A stretch of 50,491 nt of DNA from Devosiaceae bacterium MH13 (GCA_019192585.1 JAHCMG010000221.1:1-50491); one strand, 5' to 3'; shown: positions 17,495 through 25,749, counted from the first letter of the stretch. Made by a program: numbers and translations. The notes: generated from the sequence alone by a model not told the origin.

Positions 17495-18580
17495 ATGATC
17501 ACCAGCATACTGTTCGTCGACGTTCAGGCCATGCAAGCCCGTGTGGGCGGCGCCCCAGCGCCCCAAACTCTGGTCGGCGAACTGCGGCAGACCATGCATG
17601 GGCTCGACCGCCATTTCCCGATCATGCACGCCTATTGCGCGCCAAGCGTGGACCTGACGACCCGCAGCGCCTACCGCGATGTTGGCTTCGCCATCCATGA
17701 CAGTTCTGGCACCGATGAAACGCTGATCCAGATGACGCTGGATCTGACGCGGACGATCGAGACCCAAAGCGGTCTTGAAGAGGTGATCTTGCTCGGACGG
17801 AGCAATTACACGCCACTCGCCCGGCTGACCCAGGCGGCCGGGGTGATGGTCTCCGTCGCCGACCGCCCGGACATGCCGCCCTCGCTCGAGGCCCTCGCCG
17901 ATGGGATCGTCGACATTGACGAGATCGTCGCTGCACGCACCCAGCCCGGGGTGCGCCCCGCCCGGCCCGCGAACCCAGCCAAGCCCGCGCAAGCCAAGAA
18001 GCCCCAAAAGGCCGAAACCGCACCGGAGGAGGGCGACCCGTGGCCCGATCCCGCCAAGGGTCCGATCCTGGTAGCAGCTGCCGGTACAGCGGCAAGCGTC
18101 GGCGCGATGGCGGTTGTCGAAGCCGAGACCGCCGAACCCTCCGCTGAGCCGCCAGCGCCCGTCACGACGGCCGCCGAAGAGGCCAAAGTCGAGTCGGAGC
18201 CTCAACCCTCAGCCACCATCCATGCTTTGGATGTGCCCGCCACCAAGCCGGAGAGCGTCGCGGAGCCTGCCAAACAGGACACGCCGCAAGACGCTGACCT
18301 CACGCCAGAGCTGGTCGCCCAAGCCCCAAGCGCCGAGATTGTGGATCTCGACGCGGCGATTGCAGCCGAGCTGAGCGCGGAGGCAACCGACGCGGCGGAA
18401 CTGGTTGAGCTCAAGTCGGACGGAACCAAACCTGACGCCAAAACCGAGACCGATGCTTCGCAGGAAGATGGCGGGTCGGTGGACCAGGAGGTCGACGAGC
18501 TTCTGTCGCGGCTGATGTCCGATGGGCTCACCCAGCCGGCCAACGACGCCCAAGCGCTGGACGTGGTGCCTGAGCGCTGA
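17495..18580 (+). CDS. Degenerate NYN/LabA-like domain protein with long acidic Ala/Pro tail
   Basis: A 361-residue protein I do not recognise as a named family. Residues about 1-145 follow the NYN (PIN-like nuclease) layout: a first strand ILFVDVQ with D9, acidic residues D74 and D83 in GTDETLIQMTLDL, and a strand-helix block where LGRSNYTPLARL (100-111) takes the place of the usual SGDxDF motif, followed by ALADGIVDID. Loss of the SGD aspartates argues against nuclease activity. The rest is Ala/Glu/Pro-rich and probably disordered, with one weakly hydrophobic patch (about 182-202). The ATG at 17495 is chosen because GAGGA lies 8 bases upstream; an ATG at 17474 lacks this. Strong third-position GC supports coding. 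The 206 bases upstream hold only a 12-bp palindrome (17325-17336). Confidence 0.65.
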   Translation: MITSILFVDVQAMQARVGGAPAPQTLVGELRQTMHGLDRHFPIMHAYCAPSVDLTTRSAYRDVGFAIHDSSGTDETLIQMTLDLTRTIETQSGLEEVILLGRSNYTPLARLTQAAGVMVSVADRPDMPPSLEALADGIVDIDEIVAARTQPGVRPARPANPAKPAQAKKPQKAETAPEEGDPWPDPAKGPILVAAAGTAASVGAMAVVEAETAEPSAEPPAPVTTAAEEAKVESEPQPSATIHALDVPATKPESVAEPAKQDTPQDADLTPELVAQAPSAEIVDLDAAIAAELSAEATDAAELVELKSDGTKPDAKTETDASQEDGGSVDQEVDELLSRLMSDGLTQPANDAQALDVVPER

Positions 18581-18591
18581 GGCACGCCTCG

Positions 18592-19590
18592 CTAGCGGCC
18601 GTCCAGATCAAACGTCGACAGAAAGCCCCGGTGGTTTGACCCCACCGGGTCATCGACCAGCTGCACCGCGACAGGCGTCACGTCGCCGCGCACCAGCACA
18701 TGGTCGATCGCAAATCCCAGGCGGCTCAACGCCAGCGACGGCAGGGCTGGCCATGTCGGCTCCATCCGCGAGGCGAGCCGCAGCTCGGCACGCTCGAACA
18801 GCGATGTCCGGAAGGCCTCAACAAAGGGCTGCGAGTTGAAGTCACCCACCAGCACCACGGGGCCGTCGAGGTTGGCCATCAGCTCGATGATCACATCCAT
18901 CTGAAGGTCATGCGCCCGGCCAAAATAGGGTTTGGTGAAGTGCGCTGCGACCAAGGTCACCGAACCGCCGGGCGTTTCCAATGGCGCCACGATGAGCCGG
19001 CCGAAGATCGTGTGGAACCCAAGGATCCGCTCCCCAGCGATCGGATACCGGGAATAGACCGCCATGTCGCACGGCTGATCGTCCAGGCAGCCCACCTGAT
19101 AGGGGTAAAGCGCCGACAGGCGCGCTTGTTGGCGGTGGAGCGCTGGCACCTCGAGCAGCACCGACACATCGGCGTCGAGCGTCTCGATCGCCCCCATCAA
19201 GTCCTCATCACGCCGGTTGGTGCCCAGGATGTTGAACGAGAGGACTGATAGGTCCGCGGCCCGGTCGTGGGTGTGGCTGGCGAAGGACGCGGGGACGGAA
19301 AGCCCAACGCTGAGCAACAGGCCAGCGCCAAGCGCAGCACTCAGCACGGCCCGCAACACCGAGCCGAGAACCGCGAACACCGCGCCACACACCAGAAGGC
19401 CCGCACCCGCGTGCAACCGCCCCTGATCGAGGTGTCGCAACAACGTCTCAGGAAACAGGTGCGGCAACGCCGCGGCGACAATCAGCGCCAGCAGTGCAAG
19501 CGTCACCCAGCCCAGCAGCTCATGGCGCGGCCGGTAACGCTGCCAGCGTCGCGCGAACAGCGAACGAGGGTGGTGCGTGGGCGATGTCAC
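18592..19590 (-). CDS. Membrane-anchored endonuclease/exonuclease/phosphatase family protein
   Basis: A 332-residue protein with two or three N-terminal hydrophobic helices (about 26-45, 60-78, 80-100) and a C-terminal EEP domain from about residue 112. Motifs are SVLSFNILGTN, an early Glu in LLEVPAL, SRYPI, the His in AHFTKP, GDFNSQPF, and IDHVL; the final motif is SNHRG instead of the more common SDH. These proteins hydrolyse phosphodiester or phosphomonoester bonds; the substrate here is unknown and the domain probably faces the periplasm. GTG 19590 is preferred over a TTG at 19608, because GGAG sits 9 bases upstream and the TTG lies inside the preceding terminator's U-tract. Confidence 0.8.
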   Translation of the reverse strand: MTSPTHHPRSLFARRWQRYRPRHELLGWVTLALLALIVAAALPHLFPETLLRHLDQGRLHAGAGLLVCGAVFAVLGSVLRAVLSAALGAGLLLSVGLSVPASFASHTHDRAADLSVLSFNILGTNRRDEDLMGAIETLDADVSVLLEVPALHRQQARLSALYPYQVGCLDDQPCDMAVYSRYPIAGERILGFHTIFGRLIVAPLETPGGSVTLVAAHFTKPYFGRAHDLQMDVIIELMANLDGPVVLVGDFNSQPFVEAFRTSLFERAELRLASRMEPTWPALPSLALSRLGFAIDHVLVRGDVTPVAVQLVDDPVGSNHRGFLSTFDLDGR

Positions 19591-19605
19591 GGCAGGTGGC
19601 TCCAA

Positions 19606-19630
19606 CAAAAACGGGCCCCAAAGGGCCCGC
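19606..19630 (-). terminator. Rho-independent terminator after phaB
   Basis: A perfect 7-bp GC stem (19612-19618 with 19623-19629, loop CAAA) followed, reading the minus strand, by TTTTT. It lies 48 bases past the phaB stop and just before the next minus-strand gene, so it should end the phaAB transcript. Confidence 0.8.
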
Positions 19631-19677
19631 TTGGTGTGCCATGAAAGCGTTACGCTTTGCAGAAGACCTGCCGGAAG

Positions 19678-20403
19678 CTAGACGAAAAACTGCGCGCCGT
19701 TGGCCGAAATCGTCGACCCGGAAATGAAGCCGGCATCGTCAGAGGCCAGGAAGGAGACGCAACGCGCGATCTCTTCGGGTTCGCCAAGACGGCCTACCGG
19801 GATCTGCGGAATGATCTTGGAGTTCAGCACATCCTCAGGGATGGCGCGTACCATCTCGGTGCCGATATAGCCCGGGCAGACGGCATTTGCGGTGATGCCC
19901 GCGCGTGCGCCTTCCTGGGCGAGCGATTTGATGATGCCCAGATCGCCAGCCTTTGTCGCGGCGTAATTGACCTGCCCCGCCTGGCCCTTTTGGCCGTTGA
20001 TCGACGAGATCACGATCACGCGGCCAAACTTGCGCTCTCGCATGCCCGGCCAGATCGGGTGAATGGTGTTGAACACGCCGGTCAGGTTCGTGGCAATCAC
20101 CTCGTTCCATTGCTCCGGCGTCATCCGGTGGAACATGGCATCCCGCGTGATGCCGGCATTGGCCACCACGATTTCGATAGGCCCCAGATCGGCTTCCACC
20201 TGGGCAAGGCCCGCTTTGGAGGACTCATAGTCCCCGACGTTCCATTTGTAGGTCTTGATGCCGGTTTCAGCGGTGAAGGCAGCCGCCTTCTCGTCGTTGC
20301 CGGCATAGGTCGCGGCCACGGTGCAACCGTCGGCCTGCAATGCTTTGGAGATGGCTTCGCCAATGCCCCGGCTGCCGCCGGTGACCAGTGCTACTCTGCC
20401 CAT
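19678..20403 (-). CDS. phaB: Acetoacetyl-CoA reductase PhaB
   Basis: A 241-residue classical short-chain dehydrogenase that reduces acetoacetyl-CoA to (R)-3-hydroxybutyryl-CoA, the monomer for polyhydroxybutyrate. NADP-binding motif VTGGSRGIG is at 7-15, NAG at 82-84 and the catalytic set S134, Y147, K151 (YAATK). The PGYIGTEMV segment after the active site is typical of PhaB. GAGGAAACACCC precedes the ATG, a good ribosome site. It is the second gene of phaA-phaB, separated by 72 bases that contain a perfect hairpin, and is followed by a terminator. No PHA synthase gene is in the window. Confidence 0.94.
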   Translation of the reverse strand: MGRVALVTGGSRGIGEAISKALQADGCTVAATYAGNDEKAAAFTAETGIKTYKWNVGDYESSKAGLAQVEADLGPIEIVVANAGITRDAMFHRMTPEQWNEVIATNLTGVFNTIHPIWPGMRERKFGRVIVISSINGQKGQAGQVNYAATKAGDLGIIKSLAQEGARAGITANAVCPGYIGTEMVRAIPEDVLNSKIIPQIPVGRLGEPEEIARCVSFLASDDAGFISGSTISANGAQFFV

Positions 20404-20434
20404 GGGTGTTTCCTCGATTGTTTTTGAAAGAGTG

Positions 20435-20458
20435 CGGGCAGCGTCGTTGCGCTGCCCG
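20435..20458 (-). other. Intercistronic hairpin between phaA and phaB
   Basis: A perfect 9-bp inverted repeat (20435-20443 with 20450-20458, six-base loop) lies 18 bases after the phaA stop and 32 bases before the phaB start. There is no U-run directly after the stem on the minus strand, so it looks more like an mRNA processing, stabilising or partial-attenuation element than a full terminator. The effect on phaB level is inference. Confidence 0.55.
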
Positions 20459-20475
20459 TTGAGAAGGGGTTTGCC

Positions 20476-21648
20476 TTAGCGTTCGACGCAGAGCGCCACG
20501 CCCATGCCGCCGCCGATGCACAGCGTCGCAAGGCCCTTCTTGGCGTCGCGCTTCTGCATCTCGAACAACAGGGTATTCAGCACCCGGGCGCCTGAGGCGC
20601 CAACCGGGTGGCCGATGGCAATCGCGCCGCCATTGACGTTCACAATGTCCGGGTTCCAGCCCATATCCTTGTTCACGGCGCAGGCCTGGGCGGCGAAGGC
20701 TTCGTTGGCTTCCACAAGGTCGAGATCGTCGACCTTCCAGCCGGCTTTTTCGAGCGCCTTGCGCGACGCCGGGATCGGACCCGTGCCCATGATCGCCGGA
20801 TCAACGCCAGCGGTGGCCCAGGAGACAATCCGCGCCATCGGCGTGATACCGCGCTTCTCAGCTTCCGCTTCGCTCATCAGAACGGCGGCCGCGCCGCCAT
20901 CATTGATGCCCGACGCGTTGGCCGCCGTCACCGTGCCTTCCTTATCGAAGGCTGGGCGCAGCTTGGCGATCCCCTCAACGGTCACGCCGTGCTTGATGTA
21001 CTCATCTTCCTCGACAACCACTTCGCCCTTGCGGGTCTTGATGGTGTGGGCGACGATTTCGTCCTTGAACTTGCCAGCCTTCTGCGCGGCTTCCGCCTTG
21101 TTCTGCGAGTTGACCGCGAACTGATCCTGCTCATCGCGGGTCAGCTGCCACTGTTTGGCGACATTCTCGGCGGTCACGCCCATCAGATAGTTGTGAAACG
21201 CATCGGTCAGCGCGTCGTACATCATGGTGTCGACCATCGTGCCGTTGCCCATCTTCACGCCCGAGCGCAGGTGCATGGAGTGCGGCGCCATGGTCATGCT
21301 CTCCTGCCCGCCAGCCACGATGATGTCGGCATCGCCATTGGCGATCTGCTGCATGCCGATGGCAACGGCGCGCAGCCCCGAGCCGCAGAGCTGGTTGAGG
21401 CCCCACGCCGTCGCTTCCTGCGGGACACCAGCAGCCATCGCCGCCTGCCGCGCCGGGTTCTGCCCTTCGCCGGCAGACAGGATCTGGCCCATGATCACTT
21501 CATCGACATCACCGGCATCCACGCCTGCACGCTCAAGCGCGCCCTTGATAGCCGTGGCGCCGAGCTGGTGCGCTGGCACGCCGTTGAAGGAACCATTGAA
21601 CGAACCAACGGCCGTACGCGCCGCCGAAGCGATGACAACTGATGTCAT
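20476..21648 (-). CDS. phaA: Acetyl-CoA C-acetyltransferase (beta-ketothiolase) PhaA
   Basis: A 390-residue thiolase that condenses two acetyl-CoA to acetoacetyl-CoA for PHA synthesis. The acyl-accepting cysteine is C88 in NQLCGSGLR. The catalytic His is in [10 protein letters not shown] and the second catalytic Cys in [10 protein letters not shown] close to the C-terminus. The ATG at 21648 has GGGAG seven bases upstream and gives the family N-terminus [14 protein letters not shown]; the open frame to 21756 is leader. It is divergent from phaR across 278 bases. Confidence 0.95.
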   Translation of the reverse strand: MTSVVIASAARTAVGSFNGSFNGVPAHQLGATAIKGALERAGVDAGDVDEVIMGQILSAGEGQNPARQAAMAAGVPQEATAWGLNQLCGSGLRAVAIGMQQIANGDADIIVAGGQESMTMAPHSMHLRSGVKMGNGTMVDTMMYDALTDAFHNYLMGVTAENVAKQWQLTRDEQDQFAVNSQNKAEAAQKAGKFKDEIVAHTIKTRKGEVVVEEDEYIKHGVTVEGIAKLRPAFDKEGTVTAANASGINDGGAAAVLMSEAEAEKRGITPMARIVSWATAGVDPAIMGTGPIPASRKALEKAGWKVDDLDLVEANEAFAAQACAVNKDMGWNPDIVNVNGGAIAIGHPVGASGARVLNTLLFEMQKRDAKKGLATLCIGGGMGVALCVER

Positions 21649-21751
21649 GGAAGGTCTCCCGGATTGGCCCAAAGCGGGCAAAAGACTGAGTGTCGTCAGA
21701 ATGATAGAGCGGAAAAGTCGTTCTGAGTGAAACACCCGCCCCGGTGCCGCT

Positions 21752-21761
21752 GTCAATTGAC
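21752..21761. promoter_or_regulatory. Palindrome GTCAATTGAC in phaA/phaR divergent region
   Basis: A perfect 10-bp palindrome about 105 bases upstream of the phaA ATG. On the minus strand it contains TTGACA, which could be the -35 of the phaA promoter, though no good -10 follows (TGTTTC after 16 bases). It may be an operator or simply part of the promoter. Confidence 0.3.
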
Positions 21762-21830
21762 CAAAGGGCAGGCTCAGGCCTTGATAAGGGTCAAGCCCAA
21801 CCGCGTAACCCTAGTGCAAGCCGCTTGTTG

Positions 21831-21839
21831 TGCTTTGCA
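21831..21839. promoter_or_regulatory. Possible PhaR operator TGC-N3-GCA
   Basis: TGCTTTGCA, followed by G, lies in the phaA/phaR intergenic region about 90 bases before the phaR ATG. In Paracoccus denitrificans PhaR is reported to bind TGC-rich sites of the form CTGC-N3/4-GCAG; this copy matches except the outer left base. Such a short motif may occur by chance, so confidence is limited. Confidence 0.35.
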
Positions 21840-21926
21840 GCAGAGTGGGCCATATCTATGGTCAGTAGCTGAACCAAGCCCGGCTTCTGCCGACACAACA
21901 AGGGCGTTACAGCAAGGGGAGTGCCG

Positions 21927-22550
21927 ATGGCTCTGCATTCGGACACCGACGATCAGCAACCGGCAACGATCATCAAGAAGTACGCCAACCGGCGGCTCTA
22001 CAACACCGGCACGTCCACCTACGTGACGCTCGATGACCTCGCGGACATGGTCAAAGGCGGCGAGGATTTCATCGTCCAGGACGCCAAGACCAGCGAAGAC
22101 CTCACGCGCTCCGTCCTAACCCAGATCATCTTCGAGCAGGAGAGCCGCGGTACCAATCTGTTGCCGATCACCGTGCTGCGTCAGCTGATCCGTTTTTACG
22201 ATGACTCGATGAATGCCGTGGTGCCCAGCTATCTCGAGCATTCCATGAATGCCTTTGTCGCCGACAAGGACAGCATCCGCGAAAAGATGTCCCAAGGCCT
22301 CGGCACGCCGTTTGGCGCCATGAGCGGCGCTATGCAGGAGCAGACCCGGCGCAACATGGAGCTGTTCCAGTCCGCCATGTCGAACGCCATGGCCGTCTTC
22401 TCGCCGTTCCCGACGCCGGCAGCCGCCGCAACATCGGCTGAGCCCGCTGAGGCCGCGCCGTCAAACGCCGACAGCATTGACGAGCTGCGCGCGCAACTGT
22501 CGGCCATGCAGTCGAAGCTCGAAGCGATCTCGCGCGACGACGACCGCTAA
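21927..22550 (+). CDS. phaR: Polyhydroxyalkanoate synthesis repressor PhaR
   Basis: A 207-residue regulator that in PHA-making bacteria represses phasin genes and senses nascent PHA. The N-terminal DNA/PHA-binding domain begins IIKKYANRRLYNTGTSTYVTL (about residues 15-35), the hallmark of the family. A second conserved helical region spans about 65-125, and the C-terminal tail is Ala/Pro-rich with a short final coiled segment. The ATG at 21927 is preferred over the GTG at 21921, because AAGGGGAG ends right at the GTG and leaves six bases to the ATG. The phaAB|phaR arrangement is standard in Rhizobiales. Confidence 0.93.
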   Translation: MALHSDTDDQQPATIIKKYANRRLYNTGTSTYVTLDDLADMVKGGEDFIVQDAKTSEDLTRSVLTQIIFEQESRGTNLLPITVLRQLIRFYDDSMNAVVPSYLEHSMNAFVADKDSIREKMSQGLGTPFGAMSGAMQEQTRRNMELFQSAMSNAMAVFSPFPTPAAAATSAEPAEAAPSNADSIDELRAQLSAMQSKLEAISRDDDR

Positions 22551-22643
22551 GGCGGTTCCCACACACCAACGGACACGACCGTTCCGTGGCGCGTTTACCG
22601 CGTTGCGGGATTGCGCTCGCCCGATTGCCGCCCATTTGATACG

Positions 22644-22659
22644 TTAAGCAATCGTTAAC
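22644..22659. promoter_or_regulatory. Candidate CtrA box, TTAA-N7-TTAAC
   Basis: TTAA (22644-22647), seven bases, TTAAC (22655-22659), set in a larger inverted repeat ACGTTAA-N7-TTAACGT. It is a perfect CtrA-consensus match about 67 bases upstream of the small unknown gene at 22726 and about 95 bases past the phaR stop. A GC-rich hairpin follows immediately (22662-22676). Confidence 0.5.
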
Positions 22660-22661
22660 GT

Positions 22662-22676
22662 GGGGCGGCTCGCCCC
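22662..22676. other. GC hairpin GGGGCG-GCT-CGCCCC
   Basis: A perfect 6-bp stem with a 3-base loop, one to two bases after the CtrA-type repeat. There is no T-run on either side, so I do not call it a terminator. It may be a leader stem of the downstream small gene or a weak end signal for phaR. Confidence 0.4.
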
Positions 22677-22725
22677 GTCCTACCCTGGGACAGGAGGCGG
22701 GCGCTGAGAAACGGATGGAACGTCG

Positions 22726-23079
22726 GTGATCGTCGGTTCAGTAGGCAAAGGGCAATCGGCCGGGCATGCCGCTTATCGCGGCAGAGGACCCGTGCGCCAA
22801 GCGCCCGGCCCCGAAACGGTGGGGCCGTCCATGCCGGTTTCCTCCGCGACGGACGAGCCCTATCCGCGCGAGCGCCGCGCCAACGAGGCGCTGGCAAACG
22901 GACGCGCGCTGCGCCTGGGGCTGACGGCTCAGCTGATGATCAGCGAAGCGGCCGCCACACGGCCCGAACAGCCAATCGCCCTGCCCTTGCCGCCCACCAC
23001 GCGCGCCGCTGCACGCTATGCGAGCACGCAAGAGGGTCTGGCCGCGACGCAGACCATGGGCTTCAGCCGCTCAGCCTAA
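22726..23079 (+). CDS. Small protein of unknown function
   Basis: A 117-residue protein from a GTG start (an ATG at 22831 is an alternative). Codons are strongly GC at the third position and the frame stops cleanly before the convergent ggt gene, which supports real coding. The N-terminal third is Gly/Pro-rich and probably disordered. The middle, ERRANEALANGRALRLGLTA, is charged and helical and is the part most likely to be conserved. There is no signal peptide, membrane helix or known motif. A perfect CtrA-type box lies just upstream. I do not recognise a family. Confidence 0.6.
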   Translation: MIVGSVGKGQSAGHAAYRGRGPVRQAPGPETVGPSMPVSSATDEPYPRERRANEALANGRALRLGLTAQLMISEAAATRPEQPIALPLPPTTRAAARYASTQEGLAATQTMGFSRSA

Positions 23080-23094
23080 GAAGTCTGCTGGCCG

Positions 23095-24687
23095 TTACAG
23101 CCCCGCAGCGCACCCATCCTTACGAGGGTCAGACCCACCGGTCAGCGTGCCCGACGACGGATCGCGCCAGATTGCCTGGCCGCCACCGATCGCGCGCTTG
23201 GCTGGTCCGGCGGCATGGCCACGCTTTGTCAGCGCTTCGATCATCGGTTCGCCCAGCGGACTTTCTACAATCGGCTGCGTGGTCGCCACGTTCCAGAACA
23301 CGCGCGGCGCATCGAGCGCCGCCTGCACGTCCATGCCATAGTCGACAAGGCTCGAGATCACATGCGCATGGCCCAGCGGCTGGTACGCACCGCCCATCAC
23401 ACCGAAGGGCATCACCGGCTTGCCATCCTGAAGCGCCATCGCGGGAATGATCGTGTGAAGCGGGCGCTTGCCGCCGCGCAATTCGTTGGGATGCCCCGCT
23501 TCGAGCGAAAACGCTGACCCACGGTTCTGCAAAACGATGCCCGTCGCTTCGGTCGCGGTGAGCGCGCCGAAATCGTCATAGACCGAGTAGATGAGCGAGA
23601 CCATTCGGCCTTCCGCATCGGCGACCGCCAGATACACGGTGTCGGCGTCAGCCAGCGGCGGCAGTGTCAGCTGCGTGTTGCGCGCGGATAGGTCGATCTG
23701 CGCGGCCAGCGCATCGATCACCGCGTCATCAAGCAGCTGATCGGGGTCGGCGCCGGTCTCTGGGTCAGCAACATAGGCATCGCGCAAACTGTAGGCCGCG
23801 CGTGCCGCCTCGATCTCAAGATGGAACCGGTCCACGCCGAGCGCCTCCATCGAGGCCACATCAAAGCGCTCCATGAGCTTCAGCGTCACCAAGGCTGTGA
23901 CGCCCTGACCGTTGGGCGGCAGTTCGGCGATCGTCAGCCCGCGATAGTCAGCCCTGATAGGCGTGACCGCATCGGCGCGGCAGGTGGCGAGATCCGACAG
24001 GCTCATCACCCCGCCACGATCCCGGATATGGGTGACGATGTCCCGGGCGATCTCGCCGGTGTAGAACGCCTCCACCCCATCGCGTTGGATGGTTTGCAGC
24101 GTCTTGGCCAGTTGCGGCCAGACCAAGCTATCGCCCGCCGCTGGCACCCGGCCCTGCGGTCGAAACACCCGGTTCAACACAGGGTCCTGATCGACATCGC
24201 GCGGGTCTTTGGGGTTGGCGAAATCGTGTGCCACCCGATCGGCCACCACCCAGCCATCGCGGGCCAGCCGGATCGCCGGCTCAAGCAAATCTTCAAACGG
24301 GCGGGTGCCGAATTTGGTGGCCAAAAACTCAAACCCGCGCAGCGCGCCGGGCACCGTGATCGCGTGGGCGTGGGTTGGCGGCACGCGGTTATGGCCAGCA
24401 TCGCGCAGCATGGCCGCGTCCAGCATGGCCGGTGCCCGGCCCGATCCGTTGACCCCATGCACGCTGCCATCGGGCTCGGCGACCATCGCGAAACAGTCGC
24501 CGCCAATTCCGGTCATATGCGGTTCCACGACGCTTAAAACGCCAGCGGCCGCAAGCGCCGCGTCGACCGCGTTGCCGCCCATTGCGAGGGTCTGGAGCGC
24601 CACCGTCGTGGCCGCCGGGTGCGAGGTCGCCGCCATCGATGATGTGGCCCGGGCGGGCGAACGGCCGGGTCTATGGAAATCACGCAT
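23095..24687 (-). CDS. Gamma-glutamyltransferase family protein (YwrD-like, no signal peptide)
   Basis: A 530-residue Ntn-hydrolase precursor. The N-terminal domain carries HPAATTVALQTLAMGGNAVDAALA and the GIGGDCFAMV segment. The predicted autocleavage/nucleophile threonine lies in ADTVYLAVADAEG, followed by YSVYDDFGA and TGIVLQNRGSAFSLEAGHPN. The C-terminal block is GVMGGAYQPLGH. The enzyme would be cleaved into two subunits and transfer or hydrolyse gamma-glutamyl groups. It starts MRDFHRPGRSP without a secretion signal, unlike periplasmic Ggt, so a cytosolic YwrD-type enzyme is more likely. The substrate is uncertain. It is divergent from the GlcG-like gene. Confidence 0.85.
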   Translation of the reverse strand: MRDFHRPGRSPARATSSMAATSHPAATTVALQTLAMGGNAVDAALAAAGVLSVVEPHMTGIGGDCFAMVAEPDGSVHGVNGSGRAPAMLDAAMLRDAGHNRVPPTHAHAITVPGALRGFEFLATKFGTRPFEDLLEPAIRLARDGWVVADRVAHDFANPKDPRDVDQDPVLNRVFRPQGRVPAAGDSLVWPQLAKTLQTIQRDGVEAFYTGEIARDIVTHIRDRGGVMSLSDLATCRADAVTPIRADYRGLTIAELPPNGQGVTALVTLKLMERFDVASMEALGVDRFHLEIEAARAAYSLRDAYVADPETGADPDQLLDDAVIDALAAQIDLSARNTQLTLPPLADADTVYLAVADAEGRMVSLIYSVYDDFGALTATEATGIVLQNRGSAFSLEAGHPNELRGGKRPLHTIIPAMALQDGKPVMPFGVMGGAYQPLGHAHVISSLVDYGMDVQAALDAPRVFWNVATTQPIVESPLGEPMIEALTKRGHAAGPAKRAIGGGQAIWRDPSSGTLTGGSDPRKDGCAAGL

Positions 24688-24840
24688 CAAGGCACCGCAC
24701 TCTAACTGGGTCAGGCAAGCAAAACTGTCTTTCCACACACGCACGGTGATGTGCCTTGCACGCATGGGTCGCAGCAAGCTACGCCCGTATCACACCAAGG
24801 CGCTTTCACAAGCCCGCCCACCGACCTGTAGGACACTGCC

Positions 24841-25269
24841 ATGGCCCTCACCCTCGCCGAAGCCAACACCCTGATCACCGCCGCTCTCGCCGAAGGCGAA
24901 GCCAAGGGCTTTGCCCCCTTGGCCGTGTGCGTGCTCGACACGGGTGGGCATGTGCAGGCGTTTCAGCGCGCCGATGGCGCTTCGATGCTGCGCTTTGAGA
25001 TCGCCAAGGGCAAAGCGTTCGGCGCCCTCGCGGTGGGCAAAGGTTCGCGCTGGCTGAACGCCCAGGCCGAGGGCCGCCCGCACTTTCTTGAAGGGCTGTC
25101 GAATGTCTCCGGTGGCCGCATCGTGCCGGTCCCAGGTGGCGTGCTGATCAAGGAGGCTGACGGCACTTTGCTCGGCGCTGTGGGCATCACCGGCGACACG
25201 TCCGACAATGACGAAGCGGCCGCGCTGGCCGGCATTGCCGCCATCGGCAAAGTCGCCGTCACGGACTGA
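24841..25269 (+). CDS. GlcG/HbpS-family (DUF336) protein
   Basis: A 142-residue single-domain protein of the GlcG/HbpS family. Visible motifs are LAEANTLITAALAEGEAKG, AVCVLDTGGHVQAFQRADGA and GGVLIKEADGTLLGAVGITGDTSDNDEAAALAGI. HbpS from Streptomyces binds haem and senses redox state; GlcG is encoded with glycolate oxidase genes. No glc genes are nearby, so the role is open. AGGA precedes the ATG by about eight bases. It is divergent from ggt across 153 bases in which I see no clear operator. Confidence 0.85.
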   Translation: MALTLAEANTLITAALAEGEAKGFAPLAVCVLDTGGHVQAFQRADGASMLRFEIAKGKAFGALAVGKGSRWLNAQAEGRPHFLEGLSNVSGGRIVPVPGGVLIKEADGTLLGAVGITGDTSDNDEAAALAGIAAIGKVAVTD

Positions 25270-25278
25270 CGGCATGCC

Positions 25279-25692
25279 TTAGAAGGTGCCGCCCGGTGCG
25301 ATGGCAACGTCGCGGCGGGCGACGTTGAGGCTGATCCACAGCCCGGCCAAAACATCGACCAGCGCGATCAGGCTCAACAGCGCGAACAGGCCGGTGCCCG
25401 CCGGTTGCCAGACAATGAACAGCACGACGAACACGATCACCGTCAGCACAGACAGGACGTGGTCGGCAATCGGCGCAAAGCCGATCCGCGTCGCTTTCAC
25501 AACTTCCAAAAACAGCATCGCGATGCCAAGGCCCAGCACCGCATCGCCAACCGACAGCACCACCTGCGCGCCAGAAATCATGCTCAGCGACAGCCAGGTC
25601 TGATCGAAGGCCGCCACGCCGGTGCCGGTGGCAACGAAGCCGTAGACCACCAGAGGGATCAGCATCAAAGGAAAGGCGAGCAGAAGGCGCAT
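25279..25692 (-). CDS. Small integral membrane protein of unknown function
   Basis: A 137-residue, very hydrophobic protein with about four helices (about 2-22, 32-55, 66-90, 95-125) and almost no charged residues between them. The ATG at 25692 is chosen because GGAG lies eight bases upstream; the open frame to 25770 includes the rpmF terminator. A second open frame on the same strand (25259-25765) is overlapping and less hydrophobic and is treated as a shadow. It follows rpmF after a terminator, so it probably has its own promoter. No family recognised. Confidence 0.65.
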   Translation of the reverse strand: MRLLLAFPLMLIPLVVYGFVATGTGVAAFDQTWLSLSMISGAQVVLSVGDAVLGLGIAMLFLEVVKATRIGFAPIADHVLSVLTVIVFVVLFIVWQPAGTGLFALLSLIALVDVLAGLWISLNVARRDVAIAPGGTF

Positions 25693-25718
25693 GGTGAAAG
25701 CTCCGTGGGGATCGGCAA

Positions 25719-25749
25719 AGAAAAAGGGCCAGTCTGGCGACTGGCCCTT
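25719..25749 (-). terminator. Rho-independent terminator after rpmF
   Basis: A perfect 10-bp stem (25724-25733 with 25740-25749, loop CTGGCG) followed on the minus strand by a T-rich tail (TTTTTCTTT, partly in the stem). It sits 30 bases past the rpmF stop. Confidence 0.8.

Noticed and set aside
17345-18205. A Gly/Arg-rich minus-strand open frame opposite the NYN-like gene
   Set aside because: No ribosome site or domain; the plus-strand frame has a good ribosome site and a recognisable N-terminal fold pattern.
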